DNA of 64,000 bases from Telmatactis stephensoni (GCA_029948255.1 JALIZF010000940.1:28501-92500); one strand, 5' to 3'. Shown: positions 1 through 11,129, numbered from the stretch's first letter. Notes: generated from the letters alone by a model not told the origin. Translations and numbers: made by a program.

Positions 1-2905
1 ATACAGTGTAGTGAGTAGTTGGACAATTCATCTTTCCAAAGCTGACAGCTCCATGTAGATACCATTTTCCTCCGTCCTCACACACCAGTGGTCCACCGCT
101 GTCACCATTACACCCACCAGATGCACCTGCACGACCCTCTCCTGCACAGAGGTGTGGGGTTTTCTGGACGTAGTACTTCTTTCTACAATCATTATGGGAT
201 ACTATGGGTAGCATGGCTTGTTGGAGGATATCCGGTGAGGCACCACCGCCTGTTATAGCACCCCAGCCTAAAGCGTAAATTCAATAATGAACAGATGAAA
301 ATAAGTTACTAGTAGTTAAATTTGATTTCAATGTCACTGCTTGATTCTGGTTTGATATTTTAAACAATAAGACGTTTTTTGCAGACAGATATTTGAACAT
401 TGTATTATCAATTGGTTATAAGATCAGTGATAAGACAGATAGATATCTCAGACATTGATAAATAAGATGAATTATTGATAGCATTTCTCGTGATTTACCT
501 GTGATGTAGCACTTCTTTCCTGGTGGAGGTTCTACGGCAGACAGGCAAACAGAACCAACTTTGTCACTCATTCGAACGGGAGTCGCAAGTCTTACAAGGG
601 CGATGTCGTTAACAATTCGTCGATCGTCGTAGCTGGGATGTCTGATTATTTGCGATACTCGAAGCGTCTGTTGCACACTAGTTGTGCCTTTCCTTCGATG
701 TGCTCCTGAAATAGGGAGTGTTATGTTTGCCAATTATTTCAGGACGGATTCAGGAATAACTAGATTTTATATAGAATCGTGGTTCAAGAATAACTTTTGA
801 ACACGTTGGAAGGTGCAGCAGAAATCAGACCGTTTATAATTAGGTGGAGGCCTACTCCGGGCCCTAAAATCGCCTAATATCGCTTAATATCGCCTAATAT
901 ATATCGCCCAAGATCGCCCAAGATCGCTCAATATTGCCCAAGAGCGCCAACTCGAAATGGCTAAAATTTTTAGGGCCAGGGGTAGGCCTAGGTGGGATTA
1001 GTGATCGATTTTCGGAAATGGGGTCCGACCCGATATGGATGCAAGAGATTCAAAACCAACTGAAAAAATACATTCCTTACGAACCCTCAAAGAAACCTCA
1101 ATGTGTGGATCAGATCAAGGGCCACTACGTTTGCCAATGGATATCTTTCTAAAATTTTAAAACCCCAGCATTCTTCTTTCATGAAGCTTTGCCAATATTA
1201 AACGGTCGTTGCATATTCGGTAACACCCAGCTCCCCCCCCCCCCCCCCCCCTCCTCCCAAACTCCGCGGTGCCTGCTCTCATGATATTCTTAACTTGTTT
1301 GGTTTGGGAAATACTGATAAACGTGCATGCTGGTGCTAAGGGAGAGAACACTGAGCCATCAAACAACTTATCAAAAACATAGGTTAGTCGGTCTCCATAA
1401 TATTGTTGAGTCCCACAGAGGGACGCGACATCACTATAACGTTCTACTTTACCGCCTATACAACGTATCTTGTACCTGCAACAACGGTATAGAGTTTTGG
1501 GTCCTTGTTCTTGTAGACACAATGAGCGGCCGTTACCACCCATTCTGGACTAATCAAGGAACCACCACATGTATGATAACCATATTTACGCAGTGAAATC
1601 TGCCAGGGCCATGAATGAGGAGCAGCGTTTTGACCATTGATGACACGGGTTCCTGCTGGCCGTGAACCACATTCTGTAAAGACAAATTAAAATGTACACT
1701 TTTTCCTGGAAACAGTATCTTTTATTCCATGACTAGATGACTAGATGGCTAGTAATGGAAATATATTGAATAAGAAAACTGATCCATTACAATACAATAC
1801 TTACTACCGGGTGGGGGTGGCGGTCCTTGCGTTGGGGGTGGTGGTGGAGATGGTGGTCCTTGCGTTGGGGGTGGTGGTGGAGATGGTGGTCCTTGCGTTG
1901 GGGGTGGTGGTGGAGATGGTGGTCCTTGCGTTGGGGGTGGTGGTGGAGATGGTGGTCCTTGCGTTGGGGGTGGCGGTGGGGATGGTGGTCCTTGTGTAGG
2001 TGGTGGTGGCACTCCGCCTAAAAGCAAAGAGTTTTATGTACAAGAATTACTGGGGTGATATAACAAAAAGTAGGACGAAGTACTTCAGGTATCATTACAT
2101 ACATGTTCCACATGATTTACGACACCATTTATTCCTGACGCTTTCAATACTATTGCAATACTGGACCAGTTGATGACAGTTAGATGCCTCGTCTTTGCAA
2201 CCTAAACCAAGATACCATTATGGCATAAGTTACAAATGGGTACATATTGTTATTTTTTCCAAACATGGCGACTCGAGATCATCATACAGGGGTAAGGTGT
2301 CGAATAATCAAAGCGAAACTTTGCGAGAACGGAGATAGGCATGTTTTTTGCACGGAGCCCAGTCTGAGCACGGGTTGATGACACGGGTTCCTGCTGGGCG
2401 GGAACCACATTCTGGAAATATGAAAGTAGATTTCCCTGCAAAACATTCTTCAGAATAATTATATAAAACTGCAGTGTACAATATCTTTTGGGATGTGCTG
2501 AGTTTAAAAAAGCACTGTAGAGTAACTTTCACTTAAGATCGAATTCAAGACAATAATTTTTCTAAGTTAAAACAGCCATTAATTTCATTTGAATTAGATA
2601 TTCTCTTAGAGTGTTTCACATAGCTATGAGACTGCAGACCTACTCACAGTCTACTTTACAAAAGGATAACAAGCTAAAACGTTTTTCCAGATCATTTTTA
2701 ACATATTTAACAACTCAATTGCTGCTCTTATAAAAACTTTAAGCAATCTTTTGCAGCGTTATGCATATCCAATATAAGCTCAATATAATAATGTCTAACA
2801 TAACATTTTGTGATCAGAAATTAACTTCGTGAAATCACATTACTTACTGGCATGAACGTGGCTCACTCCAAGCACAAACAGCGCAATTAATAGAAGTAAC
2901 TTCAT
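1..2905 (-). CDS. Secreted S1-family (trypsin-like) serine protease with proline-rich linker, 3' partial (gene 1)
   Basis: Five exons can be read on the minus strand: 2905-2848 (ATG, signal peptide), 2017-1808 (Pro-rich), 1673-1476, 705-499 and 267-1, the last running off the window. Every junction is GT-AG and phase 1, so the frame closes exactly; about 313 codons are present. The catalytic domain starts at [14 protein letters not shown], whose RVIN is the zymogen-activation region. Catalytic His lies in VVTAAHC, Asp in NDIALVRL and Ser in GDSGGP, so the triad is intact and the enzyme is probably active. The CYITGWG junction is typical of the family. The residue at the S1-pocket position six before the catalytic Ser reads Gly, not Asp, so trypsin-like Arg/Lys specificity is doubtful. 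The protein is probably secreted (digestive, venom or immune role not resolved). The C-terminal strand and stop lie outside the window. Confidence 0.9.
842..992. repeat. Small inverted-repeat element with ATCGCC tandem core
   Basis: Imperfect terminal inverted repeats of about 28 bp (CTACTCCGGGCCCTAAAAT left; ATTTTTAGGGCCAGGGGTAG right) flank a core of degenerate decamers such as ATCGCCTAAT and ATCGCCCAAG. It sits in the gene 1 intron between the His and Asp exons. This is MITE-like, with no coding content. Confidence 0.6.
1233..1251. repeat. Poly-C homopolymer (19 C)
   Basis: An uninterrupted run of 19 C (G on the coding strand of gene 1) lies in the intron between the His and Asp exons. 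It is prone to sequencing and replication slippage. Confidence 0.9.
1808..2017 (-). repeat. Coding proline-rich tandem repeat exon (gene 1 linker)
   Basis: This is a 210-bp exon built from 33-bp tandem units. Each encodes an 11-residue repeat of the form [11 protein letters not shown], with five to six copies drifting at both ends. The acceptor (TTTTAG) and the donor at 1808/1807 are both phase 1, so the exon fits exactly between the signal peptide and the protease domain. The proline frame is chosen because only it joins both neighbours in frame; the Thr-rich frame and the Trp/Gly frames on the other strand are shadows. It probably forms an extended, possibly O-glycosylated spacer. The near-identical units suggest a length-variable coding minisatellite. 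Confidence 0.85.
2308..2411 (-). pseudogene. Duplicated protease start-exon fragment inside gene 1 intron 1
   Basis: After an acceptor-like TTTCCAG, the minus strand reads [13 protein letters not shown], matching the start of the gene 1 catalytic exon at 1673. It then departs into unrelated residues containing CSDWAPC and reaches a stop at 2308. The homology ends abruptly near 2374, where sequence resembling a MITE end begins. It is most likely the remnant of a duplicated catalytic exon and not a used exon. A cryptic alternative exon cannot be excluded because the acceptor is intact. Confidence 0.6.
2848..2905 (-). other. Exon 1 of gene 1: start codon and signal peptide
   Basis: The exon encodes [19 protein letters not shown], a positively charged start, a hydrophobic core and a small-residue cleavage site, then ends phase 1 at a consensus GTAAGT donor. 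This is a classical secretory signal. The TATA-like box just upstream supports this ATG as the start. Confidence 0.85.
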
Positions 2906-2949
2906 TGTTGTTTTACCCAAATACAAAGCCGTTCTGTTTTACAGTACTG

Positions 2950-3007
2950 TTATAAAGGTTACTTTTCACCTGTGTCAACTTTAAGAAACCTCCTTTTGAC
3001 GTCAAAA
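2950..3007 (-). promoter_or_regulatory. Putative promoter of gene 1: TATA box and CRE-like palindrome
   Basis: On the minus strand TTTATAA lies at 2956-2950, about 45 bp upstream of the ATG. Further upstream is a 14-bp perfect palindrome TTTTGACGTCAAAA (2994-3007) containing the full CRE/ATF site TGACGTCA. The spacing suits a TATA promoter with a short 5' UTR. Regulation by CREB/ATF-type bZIP factors is inferred from the motif only. Confidence 0.5.
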
Positions 3008-3312
3008 GTAAAAGTAAAGCTTTCACAATATCAAATACCTTTGTTTAACCAGCTGCTAAGGTTGCAGTCAGCTGGCTGAATCTGAGTAGCGGGTCCGATC
3101 AGTGAACTCTTGTTTTACATCTATCATATAGGGCCTATGCAAAAATAGCTGAAGCTTATTTGTAAAGTTGAAATTGGCCATGTTTCAGCATGAAATCATT
3201 TACGAATCCCTGTGAAGTTATTTCAATAAAGGATAACTCTCTAATTTTGATTCTTGGTATCTTTTTAGGAAGTACAACCACTGCTTTTCAACTTCCCGGC
3301 CCCAAACTGTTT

Positions 3313-3391
3313 AACTTTGGATCCTCTTTGAAAAGATTAAGTCATTCTGAACTTCAGAATGACTTAATCTTTTCAAAGAGGATCCAAAGTT
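3313..3391. repeat. Perfect 39-bp palindrome with 1-bp spacer
   Basis: The left arm 3313-3351 and right arm 3353-3391 are exact reverse complements around a single C. Symmetry stops immediately outside. No target duplication or family resemblance was seen. Confidence 0.95.
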
Positions 3392-3489
3392 ACTTGAAGT
3401 AATTTTAATAGAAAAAGCAAACATAAAAATCACCATTCAGTTTTCCTTAGAGTCAATGCTTCCATTGTTCGATATTCCTGAACTGTAAT

Positions 3490-3650
3490 AGCCGACTTCT
3501 GAGATACACTTCACTTGCCGCATACAAAAGTATCAAGACGAGGCTACACGGATATTGATCAGAACACAAGAGAAGAGTTAGGAGATGCACGAGGCGTAGC
3601 CGATCAAAATCAAATCAAATCTTTTTGTATGCTAATCCTAGGATTTCAGA
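3490..3650. mobile_element. MITE copy, related to the element at 29488
   Basis: The segment beginning TCTGAGATACACTTCACTTG and running to CAAGACGAGGCTAC matches the terminal repeat of the complete element at 29488-29639. A weakly matching opposite end (GGCGTAGCC, then TTTGTATGCTAATCC) follows. It is diverged, and the right border is uncertain. Confidence 0.5.
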
Positions 3651-4460
3651 GTAGCAAATACTGCTAATATCTCCGAGACTCATTCACACTTGCTTCCGCT
3701 ACATTCGTTATACTCTACATACAACACTCAATTCACATGTTGATTTTTGCCGAGTGCTTTTTAACATTTCTTGAGTGTTCTGATCAATCACCACTGAAGT
3801 GAATCGCAAATTTTCTATTTCTTTCATAAAACATTGTTTTCGAGTTCATTCAGTATTTATTTACACTGACCAAAAATTGGAAAAGTGCGCGCCCATTCTG
3901 TGTGCATATATGTTTAGAGTTCGCAGTATGTGTGTTCTTCGGCCAATGAGAGCGCGCGTTATATGATGGCTATTTTATAACCAAACACAGCTGTTTCAGC
4001 ATCTCTGATTTGTCAATAACACCTACTGGCTCTTTTCACATAATTTTTCTGCTTGTACGTTTCATGTTTGATCAGCTTTGCATTCTAGTACTAACACATT
4101 TTACTGTAACAAATTCTAAATACACCCCTATGCAAAAACTGACTGATGGTAATGCGCGCACAAATTCAAGAACAAATTCTGGAGGAATGTCTTAAGTTTT
4201 GTAATATAATCGATCTAAAGAAGGTAGGCAGTTTTTCATCTGTCACGTGATCGTGTATATATTTCGCTGCAGAAAACTGCTTTTTGTCTTTTGAGAATAT
4301 TCTGAACATCATTTCGGACACCAGGCGTTTTAATGCCCTCAATCGTTTGTTGCAACTACACATATCAACCGGCAACATATAATAAACATGCATTAATACA
4401 TCTGTTACGTCACAGATATACTTTTTGAAAGTATAAATTTGAAATTAGTATATGTAATAG

Positions 4461-4607
4461 GACTCCACGCTGTCCAATTTGAAAATAATTGGACGAAAAA
4501 AATTCCGAGGACTGCCAAAATTGGACGAGGCCGTGGGCCGAGTCCAATTTGGCAATCAGAGGAATTTTTTGAGTTCAATTATTTTCAAATTGGACAGGCG
4601 TGGAGTC
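4461..4607. mobile_element. Hairpin MITE (GACTCCACGC ends)
   Basis: Arms of about 46 bp (from GACTCCACGCTGTCCAATTT at the left, to its near-reverse-complement ending GCGTGGAGTC at 4607) enclose a smaller inverted repeat around GGCCGTGGGCC. The whole unit can fold on itself. No coding capacity. Confidence 0.75.
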
Positions 4608-7600
4608 TATTAATTATTAAAGGGCCACTTGGACGAAAATCGGTTATATTCAAAACCGATTAAAACTGATTATTTCTATCTGAAGATGAACATAGCTGAA
4701 TAACTAGGCCATCATCGTTTGAGTTTTGCGATAAATGTCCCTCATTATAGAGAAATTATCATTCAAAATCTTAAAGAACAATAGGGTTGTATGTATGACG
4801 TCATACATACACAATTTGAAAGCTTGAATACTTGACAGTTTCTACCTGTTTCTTTTGAATGCAAAGAAAATGTTGCTTCATGGTGACTATTGGATTCATT
4901 AAGCAAAAATTAAGTAATGTTTTAAGCCATCCTTTAATTTTCATGGATTTTCGTCCAAGTAGCATTTTAATTATATAACTGGCTAACATTTTCGGTACGG
5001 TTCATCCAGCTTCTTTGCAAACCAAGCAAGACAACTTGTACACAACGAAGTACATTATTCATGATGAGTTTTTGAATGCCGAAAAAAACATCTTATTGAA
5101 AATAAAAATATACACTGTAAGGTCCATGAAATACATTTTATTTGATGATTAACCTTTTCTGAACATTTTCATTTACCAATTTCATTCAGAAAGTGTTTTC
5201 ATGCAAGCAGCGAGGCCGCCGATACTCGCCAAAGCCAACTGAATTTCAACTGGCTTCAAAAACTCTCTCAAAATGGGTCATTTTTTCAGAAAAACTACAC
5301 AAAAATATAATAAATACTTTCCTCACCTCATTTGCTAACACTTTAAACCAGAAATCTTTAAGTAATTAGGTGTAAAAAGCAAATTTGCAGTCCAAAACAT
5401 TCCGCCATTTTTTCTCCACAAAATCAGATGTGAATGAATGCTACGCGCCGCGCTATTGGTTGAATTCTTACTTCTATTGTTTTTCTTGCATTCTCATTGG
5501 TCAAACACGAACTATCCAAATTACTCATTAATTTGGATTGCTCAGTTTTTCTTTAGAAAACCCTAAATGAAAACTGTCCAAATTAATCCTTAATTTGGAT
5601 AGGTAGAAAAATTCAAAAGTAATTTTGTAGTTAGCTATATATATGGTATTTTAGGAGAATTATATAATTAAAGGTTAAAAAACCGCCAATTTGTTTGACC
5701 TTTGGCGAGTGATTTCTCTAGATGTTTGAGTATTCTAAAGCTTTAGGAGTGTTTTATTAGAGTACACTACAGAACATACAATCATTGCCAGAATTGTTCA
5801 CACGATTTTGTCGGGTTGCGCGTGCATTGGATGGTAATGAGATTGGCTCCTTCCACGCCCCCTGTACAATGTTGCTGTGAAAACCAATTGCAAGACCTAC
5901 TACTCGGCAATCAGTCTGAAAGACCTTCTATAGCTACCAGCAACATGGTACCAGGCGCGTCACGTCCTATACGCATATACGCACGTGCGTACTTGAAATG
6001 TTTTAAGCAATTGCTTCTAAATTTTTGATTCTCAAATACTGCATATACACGGAAACAAGACTTGGTTAAATTCTAAAAGAACTAATGGCTACACTCTCCA
6101 GCCATGTAAGAACTAGCTCTCAGATTTGCAAGTATTTGTTGTTGTTGTTGTTGTTTTTTTTGCACCAATTTTAGGCCAGCGGGCACCAACTCAAAAATGC
6201 GAGGTTACAAAGGAGTGACGTTCTGAGAACGTTGTTTACAAGATACGGATACAGCTTTGGTTTTACATGTTTTGCGGTTTGCAGAACAAAAAGGGAGACG
6301 CCTCCCTCTTAACTAATGTAAACAATAAAACTGCACTTAATAAAACATTGCTCGATTATCCACAACCAAAATGTTTTGTTTTCGCAACGCTTGCTTAAAA
6401 CAAGAAAGGACGCTTTCTTTGCTTCTATTTACATAACGTTTTTGACCAGATAGATGAATTTGTGCGTACCTGACAAAATGACCACGCGACGCGCCTGGGT
6501 ACAGGAAAAGGGGGGTCCAATAATATGGCTGTATAGTGTAAAATGTACAAAAAATCCGTAAATTTCAATCGTGCCAACTAGTTTTGGCAAGGATTGTAGC
6601 TACTTTGAGAGCCACAGGTTTGTCCGCAGCAATACTGTTATGTTACCCTCCTTTAAATAAAGTTATAATTACTTGGTCTTTTTTGGTTAATGTACGTGAT
6701 AGAATTTCACGAGAAAAGAAAAAAAAAATGCTCTCTAAACTGTGGCCAATATGTATCAATCAGATGGCGCGCTCGTAAAATTCTATTGTATAAATCACGT
6801 ACAAAAAGCTTTTCCTTTTTCCTTGATATCTTTTCACATGATATATATATAATTTTGGCAAATGTGGACTCTGTTCTTTCAACACACAGTGCAGGCCAGT
6901 TAAGGCAAAATCGGATTTTTTCTCAACGATAATTTGCCCGACATATTGCGTGGTGGAGAGAAGGGATCGAAGAATTGGCGATCCAAAAACAAGAAAAGCA
7001 AGGTATGACGATCTTTTTACAAATAAATAACAGCTATTGCTTTGTGCTCTAAAAATCATTAGTCTTTGGCGTTTGATAAAATTTATAAATAAAGTAAACT
7101 AAAAGTCGATCGAAATCATTTTTTTGTCATATATACTATACGGTCTTTTACGTATTGATCGAACGTTTAGGAATAAACTTATAATTAAACTCTACAATTT
7201 CAAAACCCTTATCCCAATGCTTTCTTACTAAGAAAACCAATTCAGACAAAGAGAGAAAAATTGTAATGGAATAAAATTTTAACCACGATTTGTTGATGTT
7301 GCGATCGACCGACTGATTCCAAACACATGACATCGATCATATAAGGTTTCAATCTTTATTTCCATGTGGGTTACATTACCACATGGAGATTGTGTGGGTA
7401 GTGGAGGAAATGGTTCAGGTATGATTATAATATATGAATTTAATTTGATAAAAGGTATGACGACTCTTTTTGCGGCGTTAGCTCGTTGCAGTCATTTTGC
7501 TAACGAAATCTAACTCAGGCCGATTTCCTCACTGAAAAATTAGCTCTATGGTATGGGAGTTTCGCATTGGACAGATTTGGGTTCAGTCGCTGGACCCGCT

Positions 7601-7723
7601 ACAATTCAATTCGGTTATATTCGCCTTACGGAGTTGTTTGTAGAACTCGCCCAGCTAGTCTGGAAGTTGTGTAGCGCTTTAAAGTTTTTTTTTTGGTTAT
7701 TAGAGGTTGTTTATGCTGCCTAC

Positions 7724-7784
7724 CTTGTGCTTGAAGCGCTGATACCAACGCAAAAGCAATAGCCACTGGAACGTAGATCTTCAT
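7724..7784 (-). CDS. Orphan signal-peptide exon of a protease-family gene
   Basis: On the minus strand, ATG at 7784 opens a 61-bp exon encoding MKIYVPVAIAFALVSALQAQ, a typical secretion signal. It ends phase 1 at CAAG|GTAGGC. Length and phase equal those of the first exons of genes 2 and 3. The upstream DNA (7850-8030) also resembles the gene 2 promoter, sharing a CACCTTTGTTTGA-like stretch and AAATTGAAACAGCTT. No downstream body exon was found before gene 1 begins. It could be the relic of a lost paralogue, or an alternative first exon splicing over about 5.7 kb onto the phase-1 exons of gene 1. I cannot decide from sequence. Confidence 0.6.
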
Positions 7785-10259
7785 CTAAAATTCTTGTAGG
7801 TACTAAAGAACGTACTATTCCAATGAACTCTACCTTATTATGAACTCTCTCTTAGCTTATAAGAGAATTTACCATCACCTTTGTTTGAGATGGCATAGTT
7901 AGTGTCTTTCAATGTCAGTGACATTTCATAACGAACGAAATAAGGACAAAAACTCTGTCAAGTTGGTGAAAAATCGTATAAAGTTGAAACAGTTAAATTG
8001 AAACAGCTTTAGAACTAAAATCGTTACTCAAATTTAGCTCAGGTGATCATCCATTTTCGAGATGTTTTCTAGTATAATAGATGCAACATATTCTCCGTTA
8101 GGATTCTTTATCAAATGGAAGCAGCAAAAAGTCAAGATCAAAACATTTTAGTAAAAGGAACTTGGAAGAATTAGCTGTTTGGTAATAATGACTTGTTTAC
8201 AATACAAACAAACTGTGTGTACTAAATAAAGTCAAGTGATAACAGCACGCACACATTTATTTACTTACCTTTTCGTGTATATTTTTTAAAGCGTTGAAAG
8301 TTTAATCAGCCACCTTGGTAACTCGCATGTAGGAGGTTCATATGGGAAATTAATTCTCTCTTTTTGTAGTATCGTTGACTCAGTAGTCCGATCCAAAATC
8401 GCAAAACGTCTTAGCTCGCCAGTACGAATCAAATTTTACACGATTTTCGGGTGTGATATTTATGGGAATACATAGACAATAATTTATTTTTGTTTACATG
8501 AGTCTTTACTATCTGGCACGACATGAAAGATTTTTAACCCGGGCGCCTGAAACTGGTCGCGTGACCAATTCCTCTGAGATCATCGTATCCATGGTAACCC
8601 ATGCTTAGAAGCCAAACCCATGACAGAAACAAAATTTTAAGTGACAATCGTGGAATTTAAGTAAGCCCATGTTAGATTTTTTTACGACTATTATGTTTTC
8701 ACTTGATCATAGTTTCAACTTTACCGCGATGTTCATGTTAAGAAAATTTAGGGAACGTCGTGAAATGAAAGGCAAAGATACTGTTCCATAGCAATTCACA
8801 TCATAACCGAGCTCCCGGTAAACGACTGAAAACGTTCTCCGTCCACACGATCGTTTTCACTTTGTTTTTGCCTGTCCACACGAGAACGATGAAAACGTTG
8901 CAAAAACGGCCTCATGGATCCTGGCACCCGTTTCTCAAAAGACCCGAGAGCTTTATTACGAGTCCGTTACTTTGAGTGAAAAATAATGAAAACGCGCGAG
9001 CACCCCTAAACCTGCCTGTAAAATCCCCTCCTTCCTTCCTTTTTTCCTTCCTTCCTTCCTTCCTTCCTTCCTTTGTTTGTTTGTTTGTTTCTTTCTTATT
9101 CACTATTCCAAAAGAAGCTAGTCGTGAGAATTTTTGTTCGTTTGTAAATTAAATGTAAAATTCAATGATTTTGAACTGTTTGTAGTGATTGAAGTGAAAG
9201 TTCAACTTCAGAAAGTCTTTAAGTTTACGATTTTATCGACAGGCCGGTTTCATCTATTTTGAGATTTGGACGCAAAGCAGAAAATAGTCAAATATTCAAT
9301 GCTTCTATTTTTTTTATTTTCACTTCTACCTCAACTACATCTACACGCGGTTGATTCTTTTGCCGTTTTCTTGGATCACCTTTCAAAATATTACTTGTTT
9401 CAGCCTAAAATAAATAAATAAATAAATTCACAATTAAGCGCCACATTAGATAACAACCCAGTTATATATACCACTGAATTTGGGCACGTATGCTAGCTCG
9501 AGACTCTAGTGGTATTATTCTGTCGCTCGTTCTCGCTCTCAGGAAAAGAATTCCCTTGGGAACATTGTCTGTTAAAACTTGTTCCTAAAGTAAAGCTTTC
9601 TCTCGTTTCTGATTGGACAATCTAGTCAGTTCGACCAATCAGCATCTAGTATATAGACTTCCAGAACAAGTTCTAACAGAAAAGGTTCCTAGCTAGGGGT
9701 ATTTTTTGATGAGAAAAGCGGGCGCACAGCGGGCAACTTTGTATCGATTCGGCGTGATATTATTTAGGGCGATATTAGGTCGGTATCATGTATCCAGACT
9801 TTTGACAAGGCTATCTGCGTGGTATTTTTACATTTTGCTCAGCCTTCAAATGCATAAATGTCATCATAAAAAAATCATATTAACAGCCCTACACTCAAGA
9901 TGCTCATATTTCTTGCAGGTTTTGGGGCACACAATGGCATTATCAGGAGACTCACGGCAATCTTCTTCCGTCAGTTTTTTGCACAATTCATCTTCAACAC
10001 AGCCTATATGTAAATGTGGATTGTATTTCCTTGTTGTTTAGCCTGGAACAGGTTTTGAGAAAGGAGGAGGCTCATAGGCTATTTGTTGCTACGTCACACC
10101 AAGAGAAGATGATTTCTCTTGGTCACACATATATCGCACATAGTCATTATATATGACACGAATTTTTCATGATAACATTCACAGCTTTTGGTAAAGAGTT
10201 CAATTGCCTGGCAGGTCTTTTTTCTTGATAATGGGCCATTTGTAATAAGTTGCAATTTG
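7785..10259. other. Upstream region of the orphan exon and repeat-rich intergenic DNA
   Basis: This holds a promoter-like stretch with TTATAAG near 7855. It also has a MITE-like pair CGTCCACACGATCGTTTTC / CTGTCCACACGAGAACG near 8838-8890, a (TTCC)n/(TTTG)n satellite at 9033-9087, and an inverted pair AACTTGTTCC / GGAACAAGTT style near 9575-9680. No convincing gene was seen. Confidence 0.45.
9033..9090. repeat. (TTCC)n then (TTTG)n microsatellite
   Basis: TTCC units repeat with one interruption, followed by four TTTG units. The apparent Lys/Glu-rich reading frame on the minus strand is low-complexity and not coding. Confidence 0.9.
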
Positions 10260-11129
10260 TTACAAATTCCTTTTAAGTTCAACTAATTTCAATGATAGAA
10301 GCTTGTTTGCCGTTGTGAGATCACAGAGAATTTTTCCTTGCACTGCGATTGGATGGTTAAGCCGTTGCATGTCATCGATGACTAAGCTCCTGAGGTCTTT
10401 TAGAGCAGTTTCACACTCTGCAGCTTCCATGTTCTCTTCAGGCACTTCCTCCATACCCCTATGACATTGCGCGGCTTTGAGACGGGAGACAAGACTGCTG
10501 ATCTGCTGTGCAGTTCTCCACTCTTCGGGATTGAAAGCTGGTTGCCCGTCTTTATTTTTAGCAGTTTTCATTTCTCTCGCCAGCTGTACAGGATCCGCCT
10601 TGTTACAAGTCCTTGCACCTTCTTCGAATTTGCTTTCCAGGAAGGTTTTGACCTTTTCAGACATCCTAAAGAGATGCTTTGTTGTCTTAAGAGCCCATCC
10701 TGATGGTCTGACCTCACCTGTAGCTGGACGATCGATGACTCTACTTTCTTGTGTAGATGTTGAAGGTACAGCAAACGTAACTCCTGTTACAGCTCCTGCC
10801 AATTTTCTAATGCGGTCGTACATGGATTCATAGTCTACTTCAAGGTGGTGCTTGCCAGTGTCCATATGGTTATCTGCCTCCGCCTGTGTTTTGAACGTCA
10901 GAATGCATCCAGTTTCTTGGCACGAGTAGATCTCAGTCTTTTGCCTGACGCTTTCTCCCACTCTTCCCCTTTTTTCAGTTTGACCAAATGGCTGGATGAT
11001 CTTCAATCCAGTTTCTCCTTGAGGTACCAATATAAGATCTTCGAAAGGGATAAGACGTCCTGGCCCGATGTTATACGCTTTTCGTACGCGAATGCCTTTA
11101 TCTATTTTCAAGAGTGTTCGTAAAAGCAG
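10260..11129 (-). CDS. Uncharacterised C2H2 zinc-finger-containing protein fragment
   Basis: A long minus-strand open frame of about 285 codons ends in TAA near 10260. It has no in-frame ATG at its upstream end (a TTG lies at 11111, with an in-frame stop a few codons before), so it is likely a 3' exon or a 5'-truncated copy. Near residue 64 it has one finger, C-x4-C-x12-H-x5-H (around YSCQETGCILTF...HMDTGKHH). Downstream is a basic, helical region (SEKVKTFLESKFEEGARTC, later NPEEWRTAQQISSLVSRLK) and a C-terminus rich in Leu and charged residues. Being free of stops over 850 bp amid decayed repeats suggests it was recently functional. It may be a domesticated or transposon-encoded protein of a multicopy family; function unknown. 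Confidence 0.6.
   Translation of the reverse strand: MLLRTLLKIDKGIRVRKAYNIGPGRLIPFEDLILVPQGETGLKIIQPFGQTEKRGRVGESVRQKTEIYSCQETGCILTFKTQAEADNHMDTGKHHLEVDYESMYDRIRKLAGAVTGVTFAVPSTSTQESRVIDRPATGEVRPSGWALKTTKHLFRMSEKVKTFLESKFEEGARTCNKADPVQLAREMKTAKNKDGQPAFNPEEWRTAQQISSLVSRLKAAQCHRGMEEVPEENMEAAECETALKDLRSLVIDDMQRLNHPIAVQGKILCDLTTANKLLSLKLVELKRNL

Larger units (their letters stand above)
2906..7723. other. Intergenic stretch between gene 1 and the orphan signal exon
   Basis: Apart from the palindrome at 3313, the MITEs at 3490 and 4461 and a possible hAT-like pair of ends (GGTACCAGGCGCGTCACG near 5950; GACGCGCCTGGGTAC near 6485), I see no exon with family resemblance. Open frames here are under 110 codons and lack recognisable domains. 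Confidence 0.5.

Noticed and set aside
1157..1543. 128-codon minus-strand open frame
   Set aside because: It reads through the donor at 1475 and across intron and poly-C. Only the part upstream of 1476 belongs to the protease exon.
1745..2043. Long plus-strand frames rich in Val/Gly/Trp and a second minus-strand Thr-rich frame over the proline repeat
   Set aside because: They are shadows of the 33-bp repeat. Only the proline frame joins the flanking exons in phase.
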